The notes below the pieces were generated by a model, which worked only from the letters and a program-made list of their open reading frames with translations, ran no database searches and was not told the DNA's origin. From the IMG/VR virus record IMGVR_UViG_3300033146_004445, positions 1 to 30,505 of that record: DNA of 30,505 bases, one strand, 5' to 3'. This DNA comes from a virus. A program made the position numbers and the translations under genes. This document shows positions 5,557-11,604 of this stretch, piece after piece (within the stretch, counting starts at the first letter, position 1; the number at the start of each line of letters is the position of its first letter).

Positions 5557-5610
5557 TGTAAAAAATGCCTTACAATCAGCCCCGGACCCCTACGTACAAA
5601 AAACCTTACA
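5557..5610. promoter_or_regulatory. 54-bp dyad element, copy H
   Basis: TGTA 5557, TACA 5571, CCGG 5582, CGTA 5593 (one mismatch) and TACA 5607, steps of 14, 11, 11 and 14 bp. An extra TACA at 5551 precedes the inner TACA by 20 bp and AGCT lies at 5538. Confidence 0.8.
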
Positions 5611-5620
5611 AATGTAAGGT
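5596..5620 (-). terminator. Terminator of the 6048-5632 operon, sharing bases with dyad copy H
   Basis: Minus strand ACCTTACA / TGTAAGGT, an 8-bp stem with a two-base inner loop, then six T residues. The TACA at 5607 is both the last anchor of the dyad element and part of this stem. Confidence 0.7.
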
Positions 5621-5631
5621 CTTATCTTTTT

Positions 5632-5793
5632 CTATACTCTTGTAAATATTATTTGACAATCACAATCAGCGTCGCACGCCATACATATTCTATCAATTAT
5701 TCTTTCATCAGTTGTGACATATTGTTCTTCTGTATCTCCTACTACTAGATAACTATCTTCTCTAATGTTGTGAGCTATTTCTATTGTTTTCAT
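5632..5793 (-). CDS. Small Cys-rich protein
   Basis: A 53-residue protein read directly from the minus strand, with GGAG before the ATG and a TAG stop. The C-terminal third holds C-M-A-C-D-A-D-C-D-C, a C-x2-C-x3-C-x-C cluster that could bind zinc or an iron-sulphur centre. The rest is polar. It lies downstream of 5839-6048 without its own promoter. Function unknown. Confidence 0.6.
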   Translation of the reverse strand: MKTIEIAHNIREDSYLVVGDTEEQYVTTDERIIDRICMACDADCDCQIIFTRV

Positions 5794-5816
5794 AATTTTT
5801 CTCCTTTTTTATGTAA

Positions 5817-5837
5817 AGGTGGAATTTTTATCCACCT
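5817..5837 (-). other. Intercistronic hairpin
   Basis: AGGTGGA / TCCACCT, a perfect 7-bp stem with a 7-base loop between 5839-6048 and 5632-5793. The T-run that follows is short (TTTACAT), so it may attenuate transcription or stabilise the upstream message rather than terminate fully. Confidence 0.5.
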
Positions 5838-5838
5838 A

Positions 5839-6048
5839 TTAAATTAATTCTACTACTGCTGAATGACTTCGAACATAAGTTCCGTCGTCGTAATCTAATA
5901 CTTCTAAAACATCTTTACCCATTGCGTCCCTATATTTTCCCCAGACCTTTGTTCCAACTTTGTCTACTTTATTTGCTTGAATTACTATTCCTTGAAGTTT
6001 TTTTCCGTCGTTCTCTTTAATGAATTCTTTTCTTTGTTTTCTAGTCAT
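5839..6048 (-). CDS. Hypothetical basic early protein
   Basis: A 69-residue protein of unknown function with a basic start (M-T-R-K-Q-R-K-E) followed by what looks like a small beta fold. GGAG lies before the ATG and the stop is TAA. It is first in an operon with 5632-5793. Confidence 0.65.
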   Translation of the reverse strand: MTRKQRKEFIKENDGKKLQGIVIQANKVDKVGTKVWGKYRDAMGKDVLEVLDYDDGTYVRSHSAVVELI

Positions 6049-6080
6049 GTTATTTTCTCCTTTATCTCTTCTATGTATTT

Positions 6081-6108
6081 ATTATACCATACTGTCAAAT
6101 ATTGTCAA
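6081..6108 (-). promoter_or_regulatory. Promoter of the 6048-5632 operon
   Basis: TTGACA (6108-6103), 16 bp, TATAAT (6086-6081) on the minus strand. Confidence 0.8.
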
Positions 6109-6116
6109 GACTTTTT

Positions 6117-6272
6117 TTAAAAAAATAATGCTAAATTCATTCCAATTAGAAATATTATAAAAACTCTTTTGGCAATCTTTTTTTCATTAGTCATAATAAA
6201 AACTATTGCTGATGATATTGATATCATAATAAATAAACTCTCTATTACTAAAAATCCTTTAAGTGTTAACAT
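6117..6272 (-). CDS. Two-helix small membrane protein
   Basis: A 51-residue protein read directly. Residues 6-27 and 38-51 are hydrophobic and a basic turn (N-E-K-K-I-A-K-R) lies between, so it should form a hairpin in the membrane with the loop facing the cytoplasm. GGAAG lies before the ATG; the stop is TAA. Class II holins share this topology, but position among early genes argues against lysis. Function unknown. Confidence 0.6.
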   Translation of the reverse strand: MLTLKGFLVIESLFIMISISSAIVFIMTNEKKIAKRVFIIFLIGMNLALFF

Positions 6273-6297
6273 TTTTACACTTCCTTTCTATACTCTT

Positions 6298-6325
6298 ATT
6301 ATACCATACTGTCAAATAATGTCAA
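6298..6325 (-). promoter_or_regulatory. Promoter of gene 6117-6272
   Basis: TTGACA (6325-6320), 16 bp, TATAAT (6303-6298) on the minus strand. Confidence 0.8.
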
Positions 6326-6367
6326 GATTTTTTTTAATTATTTTTAAAACTTTTTTATTCTTTTTCC

Positions 6368-6396
6368 TTGACAAGACCCCGGAATAGGCGTATAAT
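6368..6396 (+). promoter_or_regulatory. Promoter of gene 6431-6889
   Basis: TTGACA 6368-6373, 17-bp spacer, TATAAT 6391-6396. The spacer contains CCCCGG, but the TACA/TGTA anchors of the dyad element are absent. Confidence 0.85.
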
Positions 6397-6430
6397 AAGA
6401 TTATAGAAGAGGAAGAGAAAGGAAAATAAT

Positions 6431-6889
6431 ATGAATTCAAACTTAAAAAAAGAAATGGTTCTTAAAGAAATGAAAAATTTAATGAATGTAAAAACAATCC
6501 AATCTAAAAAATATAATGTTGGAGAGTACGCCGAATGTTTAGCTGATGACAAAGAAAATATTCTTTGGAAAAAAGATAACAAAAAATATTCAAAAGGTGA
6601 TGACTCTAAAAGATACGGTTCAATAAAAACTGATAAAGCTACAATTATTGAAGATAAAAGTTGTAAAAGTGAAAAAGAATTATTTGATACTTATTTTAAA
6701 AATGTTCATTCAATCAAATTTACTTTAATTCATTTTACAAAAACAGAAATAGAATTTATAGAATTAAACAAAAAACAGTTTAAAGAGGTTGTAAAAAGAT
6801 TTGCATATTATGAAGAAAAAAGAAGTAAATTGAGATTAAATCTAAGTCAAAAAAATATCAACTTAATAAAATATGAAATTCTAAATTGA
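6431..6889 (+). CDS. Lone rightward early gene, hypothetical
   Basis: A 152-residue, Lys-rich basic protein of unknown function and the only rightward gene in the first 10.3 kb. Its consensus promoter lies back to back with that of 6117-6272, and GGAAAA precedes the ATG. The middle has V-G-E-Y-A-E-C-L-A-D followed by Y-G-S-I-K-T-D, which I could not place in a family. The gene ends in TGA (6887-6889); if TGA were sense it would run 32 codons further, through the terminator and into the dyad array, to TAG at 6983. So TGA most likely stops here. Confidence 0.7.
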   Translation: MNSNLKKEMVLKEMKNLMNVKTIQSKKYNVGEYAECLADDKENILWKKDNKKYSKGDDSKRYGSIKTDKATIIEDKSCKSEKELFDTYFKNVHSIKFTLIHFTKTEIEFIELNKKQFKEVVKRFAYYEEKRSKLRLNLSQKNINLIKYEILN

Positions 6890-6890
6890 A

Positions 6891-6916
6891 TCCTTTTGAA
6901 AAGGGTTCTTTTCTTT
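6891..6916 (+). terminator. Probable terminator of gene 6431-6889
   Basis: CCTTT, a three-base loop, AAAGG, then a T-rich run interrupted by single C residues. Confidence 0.55.
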
Positions 6917-6964
6917 TATACAATTAACCTTACAATAAAAAAAATCCCTTACAATAGATTCTAC

Positions 6965-7144
6965 AGCTCACATTTGTACATATAGCCTTACAAAGTTATA
7001 TTTATCCTTACAATTCACACCGGAATCAATTGTATAGTGCAGCTCACTTTTGTATTGTAACCCTTACAGCTGCATAATTAACCTTACAAATGGAACCGGT
7101 GTGTTATGTAAGTGACAGCTCGCATATGTATATAAAGCCTTACA
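6965..7144. repeat. Anchor-repeat array with 76-bp period
   Basis: AGCT 6965, TGTA 6975, TACA 6989, TACA 7009, CCGG 7020, TGTA 7031, AGCT 7041, TGTA 7051, TACA 7065, TACA 7085, CCGG 7096, TGTA 7107, AGCT 7117, TGTA 7127 and TACA 7141. Steps of 11, 11, 10, 10, 14 and 20 recur exactly, while the bases between anchors differ. Seven CCTTACA words fall within 6925-7145. There is no reading frame of note. It lies between convergent genes. Confidence 0.8.
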
Positions 7145-7146
7145 AA

Positions 7147-7169
7147 GGTATCCTCAAGAGGATAATACC
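7147..7169. repeat. Inverted repeat after the array
   Basis: TATCCTC-AA-GAGGATA, extended outward by GGTAT and ATACC with one slippage. No T-tract on either side; role unknown. Confidence 0.45.
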
Positions 7170-7224
7170 TCCATATTCGACTTCTCAGAGCTTTTTATAT
7201 ATACAGGTCTATTTATTCACATAA

Positions 7225-7249
7225 AAGAAAAAAGCCCCTAAAGGCTTTA
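7225..7249 (-). terminator. Intrinsic terminator of gene 7247-7390
   Basis: Minus-strand AAAGCC / GGCTTT stem followed by six T residues; the TAA stop abuts the stem base. Confidence 0.8.
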
Positions 7250-7390
7250 ATTTGGTAGTATTTTTAATATTTTATACGTAATCTCAGTATCTTTATTCGT
7301 TGGTTCAGCTAAAACCTTTAATTCTCTCAGCTGTGCTTTAGTCATATCTTTAGTGTGAGGAACTCCTCCAATTAAATAACTTACTCTCAT
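7247..7390 (-). CDS. Small hypothetical protein, possible HeH/SAP-like
   Basis: A 47-residue protein read directly, with GGAG before the ATG. The segment D-M-T-K-A-Q-L-R-E-L-K-V-L-A resembles one helix-extended-helix repeat (x-L-x-x-L-K-x-L) of small nucleic-acid-binding domains, but this is a weak match. It is preceded by a hairpin and by gene 7453-7623, with which it probably forms an operon. Confidence 0.6.
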   Translation of the reverse strand: MRVSYLIGGVPHTKDMTKAQLRELKVLAEPTNKDTEITYKILKILPN

Positions 7391-7409
7391 ATTATATCTC
7401 CTTTGTATG

Positions 7410-7440
7410 TTTTATGTAAGCCCTCAACCTTATTGTCAAG
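7410..7440 (-). other. Intercistronic hairpin upstream of 7247-7390
   Basis: On the minus strand AGCCCT pairs with AGGGCT across a loop that contains TTGACA. A -10-like TACATA follows at a short spacing, so a weak promoter is possible. Confidence 0.35.
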
Positions 7441-7452
7441 GGCTCTTATTAT

Positions 7453-7623
7453 TTATATTCTATTGAATGTTACTTGATATCTCTTGTCGCTATCATATCT
7501 CTTGCATAATGTATCTACTAATTCAGTGTTCTTTGTAGTGTATTTAACGCCATTTTCCTCTACTATCTTGAACCAGTTAGTTTGAATGTTGTGTTCAATA
7601 GTTACTTTTACAGTTTTTCTCAT
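7453..7623 (-). CDS. Small hypothetical protein
   Basis: A 56-residue basic protein read directly, starting M-R-K-T-V-K-V-T-I-E and ending Y-Q-V-T-F-N-R-I, which suggests beta strands at both ends. GGAGAAAA precedes the ATG, the stop is TAA and the promoter is at 7656-7684. No family recognised. Confidence 0.6.
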   Translation of the reverse strand: MRKTVKVTIEHNIQTNWFKIVEENGVKYTTKNTELVDTLCKRYDSDKRYQVTFNRI

Positions 7624-7655
7624 TTTATTTTCTCCTTAATCTTTATGATATATCC

Positions 7656-7684
7656 ATTATACCATAGCTATTTTATACTGTCAA
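7656..7684 (-). promoter_or_regulatory. Promoter of the 7623-7247 genes
   Basis: TTGACA (7684-7679), 17 bp, TATAAT (7661-7656) on the minus strand. Confidence 0.8.
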
Positions 7685-7703
7685 TATTTTTTTATTTATT
7701 TTT

Positions 7704-7724
7704 AAGGGGGAGTTTTCCCCCCTT
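7704..7724 (-). terminator. G/C hairpin after gene 7739-8218
   Basis: AAGGGGG / CCCCCTT stem with a short loop. The T-run on the minus strand is poor, so termination may be partial. Confidence 0.5.
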
Positions 7725-7738
7725 GCTCCCTTGCTCTC

Positions 7739-8218
7739 TTACTGATATTTTCTTAGGTGATTTTTAAAAGCTAATCTTATTTTATTGTTATCTTTGATTG
7801 TCTGTATTGATAAGAACTCTTTGAACTGTTCAGGTGTTAGCTTGATTATTTGATTTAAATTGATTTCTAAATCATTTTCTATATATATCCAAAATTCATT
7901 TACTTCTTTGTACTTTTCCATAATTCTATTTATAAATTGTTGAGGTGTTTCAGTCGGTGCTTTCTTTGTTTCAGTAACTGAAGGGTTTGAGTTACAACCT
8001 AAGTATTTAAATTGAATGTTGATACCTTTATAAGTGAAGTCGGTACCAGGTTTATTGTCAAATACTGTTTTAATTCCCAACTGTTCAACTGCTTTCATTT
8101 CAGCTATAATACCTTTATTACCTCTCTTGCTAAAACCATTCATTTGATTTTCAGTTAAAAACCCTTTAAGATACAGATTTTCAGCCATTTTCATTTGCAT
8201 TTCTTTCGTTATATTCAT
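7739..8218 (-). CDS. Hypothetical protein with PD-(D/E)XK-like motif
   Basis: A 159-residue protein. E40, then D60 in K-P-G-T-D-F, then Q69-F-K71 in N-I-Q-F-K-Y follow the spacing of the E...D...(E/Q)-x-K core of PD-(D/E)XK nucleases, with Gln in the variable position as in some family members. The assignment rests on motif reading only. ATG at 8218 is chosen over ATG at 8236 because AAAGGAAG precedes it at the right distance and nothing precedes the upstream one. Promoter 8272-8300. Confidence 0.65.
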   Translation of the reverse strand: MNITKEMQMKMAENLYLKGFLTENQMNGFSKRGNKGIIAEMKAVEQLGIKTVFDNKPGTDFTYKGINIQFKYLGCNSNPSVTETKKAPTETPQQFINRIMEKYKEVNEFWIYIENDLEINLNQIIKLTPEQFKEFLSIQTIKDNNKIRLAFKNHLRKYQ

Positions 8219-8271
8219 TTTTTTACTTCCTTTCATATTATTTTTTTTATTTACTTGTTTGGTACTATTTC

Positions 8272-8300
8272 AGTATAACAGAAGTTTAAAAACATGTCAA
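8272..8300 (-). promoter_or_regulatory. Promoter of gene 7739-8218
   Basis: TTGACA (8300-8295), 17 bp, TATACT (8277-8272) on the minus strand. Confidence 0.75.
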
Positions 8301-8719
8301 CAAAATATTTAATTATTTTTTTATGCAACTTGATAGGGTATTAATAAAGTAGGTTGTTTACTTATTCTTTTATATAAAAAAATAATTAAATAATTAATAA
8401 AAAAAATATATAATTAATAAAAAAAACAATTAAAAATAAATAATAATTAATAAAAAAAATATTATATAATAATTAAATTATATAATATTTATTAAAAAAA
8501 AAATATAATTTAATTATTATATAATGCAAGTGTATACCGATATATAACTATTAAAAAAAATATAATAATAATAATAATAATAATAGATATAATAATATAA
8601 TATATAATAATAAAATGTATATAATGTAATACAGGATAGCTTCCTATAAGAGTAAGTGGGGGTAGGTTTTAGGGGCATATACGTTTTTGTTTCTTACATT
8701 AGGGCCGCCCCCACAACTT
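8301..8719. other. AT-rich non-coding region, origin candidate
   Basis: About 420 bp without a gene. Positions 8380-8630 are almost pure A/T with TAA/ATA runs. They are followed at 8640-8715 by a short G/C-rich stretch in which GTGGGGG (8656-8662) can pair with CCCCCAC (8708-8714). The AT-rich DNA, large inverted repeat and nearby iterated repeats resemble a replication origin, but no initiator gene is in the window. Confidence 0.45.
8461..8525. repeat. Perfect 23-bp inverted repeat
   Basis: Left arm 8461-8483 and right arm 8503-8525 are exact reverse complements, separated by 19 bases. Every base of the arms is A or T. Confidence 0.85.
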
Positions 8720-8808
8720 CTAATGAATTTTTTTTAAAAGTTATCTAATGAATTTTTTTTAAAAGTTATCTAATGAATTTTTTTTAAAAGTTATCTAATG
8801 AATTTTTT
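8720..8808. repeat. 25-bp tandem direct repeat
   Basis: Units start at 8720, 8745, 8770 and 8795 with an exact 25-bp period; the last is partial. Each unit carries CTAATGAA, a run of T, then AAAAGTTAT. The repeat directly follows the stop of gene 8807-9199. Confidence 0.9.
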
Positions 8809-9199
8809 ATCTAACATCTAAATATAATTCTTTTCTTATTCTAGCTATTATTTTTGGTCCCATCCCATGTATTTCTTTAGACCTAGCCTCTAAATCTTCT
8901 ATAGCAAATCTATCTCCCATAGCTTCTTGTATATGCACTATTATTTTAGCCCCTATACCTCTAACTCCTTTGAGCTGTTTAATAGTTATCATAGTATCTT
9001 CTCCATAAAATTCTTCTATCCCTGCCAAAGTAATCTTGTCACCTCTTTTTAACTCATATTCAAACAAGCTCTTCATAGTAGTAAACTCTTTAGGAGTGCT
9101 TATTTTCAATAACTTCATTTGATACAGATTTCATAAACTCCATCTAGAAAATTCACCTTGTGCCGCAAATTTCTCTTCTACAAATTTATCTACTCGCAT
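8807..9199 (-). CDS. Helix-hairpin-helix DNA-binding protein, read through TGA
   Basis: A 130-residue protein with two helix-hairpin-helix motifs: L-K-G-V-R-G-I-G-A-K-I and I-H-G-M-G-P-K-I-I-A-R-I. These are the G-h-G hairpins that contact the DNA backbone in RuvA-, ComEA- and ligase-type domains. The frame is open from ATG 9199 only if TGA at 9133-9131 (codon 23) is Trp. That ATG has GGAGG 8-9 bases upstream and lies next to the TAA of the RtcB-like gene, whereas ATG 9118, the start in the standard code, has no ribosome site. Second gene of the 10115-8807 operon. Confidence 0.75.
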
Positions 9200-9200
9200 A

Positions 9201-10115
9201 TTATTCTACCTCCTTACTATAAAATACTTTAATCATTTTCTTAATCTCTACAGTAGGCAAGATTTCTGCCTCAAAATGGTCGGCAGGAGCAGAATAATTC
9301 CATTCTTCTATACCTTTGCCGATTCCCAATATTACACTATTCATAGGACTCATAGGTATTACTACCTTTTGGTCTTCATATGCTTGTATGGCTCCTTTTC
9401 GCAATATGCCGTCGTCTGCTATATAATTCTGAATAGATTCTGTAATCTCAACCGTATTTGGCTTAATCTTAAAATAATTAAACACTTTATTTGCTATCAT
9501 ATTACGGTTTATTGAGGCATATTCTACTACAGCTTGCATTAGACGGAAATAAGTTGTGGAGTCTCTGCCTTCTAAATACGGTGATGAAGTGAAATGGCTA
9601 ACCATACTAGCCCCTAAGTCTCTACTATCACTGCGAATTATCAAGTAAACTACTTCGTCATCGTCTTTCGCCAAGGAAATAAAATTGTGTTGACTTCCTA
9701 GCGTACCCAATGCATTTATGGCGTTTTCCTTATGTTCAAATCCTATTGTTTTGCATACCATATTTATAATTCTTATGGCTTCTCTAGGAACCTTTTGGGA
9801 ATCATAAATTTTGTCGCCTGTAGGGATTTCATTATCAAGAAATGTGTCAAATTCTACAATATCTGGGTTAAATCTTCCTAGTTTATAAACAGTAGTACCA
9901 AGGCCAACATTGTAACCTACTCTTTTGGGGTCAATTTTACCCTGTTCTAAGGTAGTAGTGAGTCCTATAATACTGTTTTTTAGGGGATGAGCATTAGGCA
10001 TAATGCGTATTTTCTCTCCTATTAGGTCTTTTGCTTCAAGAATATTATACACTTTATCTAATAATTTTTGTATAATAGCATCTTTAAATATTTTTACGTT
10101 GTGTTTTTCGAACAT
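9201..10115 (-). CDS. RtcB-family protein with degenerate active site
   Basis: A 304-residue relative of RtcB, the GTP- and Mn-dependent ligase that joins RNA 2',3'-cyclic phosphate or 3'-phosphate to 5'-OH ends. The family backbone is clear: M-P-N-A-H-P near 39, G-Y-N-V-G-L-G at 67-73, G-T-L-G-S-Q-H-N-F at 137-145, R-S-D-S-R at 161-165, R-K-G-A-I at 239-243 and W-N-Y-S-A-P at 272-277. Against Pyrococcus RtcB the ligand positions are changed: Asp95 to Asn69, Cys98 to Leu72, Asn202-His203 to His143-Asn144, His234 to Arg161 and His329 to a Gln/Asn context. The H-G-A-G-R block with the guanylated His is replaced by A-D-H-F-E. It is also about 80-100 residues shorter than usual, so it is probably a pseudoenzyme. 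Confidence 0.85.
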   Translation of the reverse strand: MFEKHNVKIFKDAIIQKLLDKVYNILEAKDLIGEKIRIMPNAHPLKNSIIGLTTTLEQGKIDPKRVGYNVGLGTTVYKLGRFNPDIVEFDTFLDNEIPTGDKIYDSQKVPREAIRIINMVCKTIGFEHKENAINALGTLGSQHNFISLAKDDDEVVYLIIRSDSRDLGASMVSHFTSSPYLEGRDSTTYFRLMQAVVEYASINRNMIANKVFNYFKIKPNTVEITESIQNYIADDGILRKGAIQAYEDQKVVIPMSPMNSVILGIGKGIEEWNYSAPADHFEAEILPTVEIKKMIKVFYSKEVE

Positions 10116-10206
10116 ATGTTTCCTCCTTTTATTATAACTTTCCTCTTTTATCTTATTATATTTGTTTTATATATGTTATATCTATATAATATTTCTTTAT
10201 ATATCC

Positions 10207-10235
10207 ATTATATATCTTTTTTTCTTTTTTGTCAA
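10207..10235 (-). promoter_or_regulatory. Promoter of the RtcB-like operon
   Basis: TTGACA (10235-10230), 17 bp, TATAAT (10212-10207) on the minus strand. It leaves an AT-rich leader of about 85 nt before the gene. Confidence 0.75.
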
Positions 10236-10250
10236 GAAAAACTTTTTAAT

Positions 10251-10331
10251 TTGACAAATAAAGTTAGTTATGTTATAATTATTATATAGTAGTATATAGA
10301 ACTTGACAAGACGTAGAAAATGTGGTATAAT
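10251..10331 (+). promoter_or_regulatory. Tandem promoters of the late operon
   Basis: P1: TTGACA 10251-10256, 17 bp, TATAAT 10274-10279. P2: TTGACA 10303-10308, 17 bp, TATAAT 10326-10331. Both match the consensus exactly. P2 places the RNA start about 15-20 bases before the PhoH start codon. Confidence 0.85.
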
Positions 10332-10353
10332 AGTGTATAAGAGAGGTGAAGCA

Positions 10354-11592
10354 GTGAATAAAAACATTGTTTTAGATACAAATTTATTAATGCAATACGG
10401 AAAAGACGTATTAAAAGAGTACAAAGACGAAAAAGTAATAATCTCTTTAGTAACATTAGAAGAATTAGACAATTTAAAAAATAAACCTGGTAGTAAGGGC
10501 TTTCTTGCAAGACAGGGAATAAGAGCTTTTAACGAATACCAAGATTTTTTAATAGTAGATTCTATAATGAGTACGAAAGAAATGGAAAATTTAGGTCTAA
10601 GTATCACTTTTAAAAATCAAAATGATAGTGTAATCCTTTCAACTGCAATAAGAAATAATGCGATACTACTAACAAATGATGTTTCATTGAGAATTAAAGC
10701 AGAAGCATTAGGGGTAGAAGCAAAAGAGTTTAATGGAGAAAAAGAATATTATAATGAAAATGGTTGGAAAAAAATAATTTTAAAAGATTCTGAAGTTTAT
10801 AACTTTTATACAGATTTTGAAATAAACCCAAGAAAAAATTATTTTAACTTGAGAATCAATGAATATGCGATTTTACTTAATGAGGAGGAAGCTCCAGCAG
10901 ATTGTTATAAGTGGAATGGGGAAGAGACAATTAGAGTGAACCCCAATGCTTTTTTAAAATCCAATATGATGGGTGTATTAAAACCTAGAGATTATTATCA
11001 AGTTGCTGTGATAGACAGTTTAACAACTAATGACTTAACTATGATAACTGGAGAAGCTGGTTCTGGTAAAAGTTTATTAGCATTGAGTTACTGTTTACAA
11101 CAAATAGAAAGACATGAAGCATTAAGAGTTAACATCTTTATAAATCCCGTTATTGCTAAAGGTACGGTTGATTTAGGAGCATATCCAGGTTCTAGAGATG
11201 AGAAATTATTAAATAAAAATTTAGGAAGTACTTTGATAGGAAAACTAAAAAGTGCAAGTGTAATATATAAAATGATTGAGGAAGGTTCTTTGAGAATTTA
11301 CCCTATAAGTGAGATTAGAGGACTAGAGATAGGCTCTAATGAAATCTTATATATGCCTGAAGCTCAAAATACTACTAGTGAAATGATTAAATTAGCAGTG
11401 CAACGTGCGGCTGAGGGAGCTAAAGTAATAGTTGAAGGGGACATACATCAATCAGATAGCAATTTATTTGCTAGTGGCTCAAATGGACTAAAAAGATTAA
11501 CTGAAGTCTTTAGTAATAAGTCTGTTGCAGGCAGAGTTAATCTGCCAACGATTTATCGTTCAAGAATAGCCAATATAGCACAAGATTTATAA
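10354..11592 (+). CDS. PIN-PhoH protein (RNase plus ATPase)
   Basis: A 412-residue two-domain protein. The N-terminal PIN domain keeps its acidic set: L-D-T-N near residue 8, L-E-E-L-D near 33, N-D-S-V near 90 and L-T-N-D near 109. The C-terminal PhoH ATPase has Walker A G-E-A-G-S-G-K-S at 233-240 and the family E-G-D-I-H-Q block. In PhoH the Walker B reads D-E-A-Q-N; here it is P335-E-A-Q-N, so the metal-binding Asp is lost while the catalytic Glu stays. Fusions of this kind act as RNA helicase-nucleases. GTG at 10354 is the start, with GAGAGGTGAA just upstream; the longer frame begins inside the -35 box. First gene of the late operon. Confidence 0.88.
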   Translation: MNKNIVLDTNLLMQYGKDVLKEYKDEKVIISLVTLEELDNLKNKPGSKGFLARQGIRAFNEYQDFLIVDSIMSTKEMENLGLSITFKNQNDSVILSTAIRNNAILLTNDVSLRIKAEALGVEAKEFNGEKEYYNENGWKKIILKDSEVYNFYTDFEINPRKNYFNLRINEYAILLNEEEAPADCYKWNGEETIRVNPNAFLKSNMMGVLKPRDYYQVAVIDSLTTNDLTMITGEAGSGKSLLALSYCLQQIERHEALRVNIFINPVIAKGTVDLGAYPGSRDEKLLNKNLGSTLIGKLKSASVIYKMIEEGSLRIYPISEIRGLEIGSNEILYMPEAQNTTSEMIKLAVQRAAEGAKVIVEGDIHQSDSNLFASGSNGLKRLTEVFSNKSVAGRVNLPTIYRSRIANIAQDL

Positions 11593-11604
11593 GGAGGTAA
11601 TAAT

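Noticed and set aside
6379-6382. CCGG in the spacer of the 6431 promoter as another dyad centre
   Set aside because: The TACA and TGTA anchors are missing at the required distances on both sides.
6965-7144. CRISPR array
   Set aside because: The repeats are 4-bp anchors with fixed spacing rather than 20-40 bp identical repeats, and no cas gene is present.
8720-8808. CRISPR or att repeat
   Set aside because: The 25-bp units are directly adjacent without spacers and no integrase is in the window.
10197-10607. Leftward frames over the start of the PhoH gene
   Set aside because: They are antisense to a clear PIN domain and have low-complexity hydrophobic composition.
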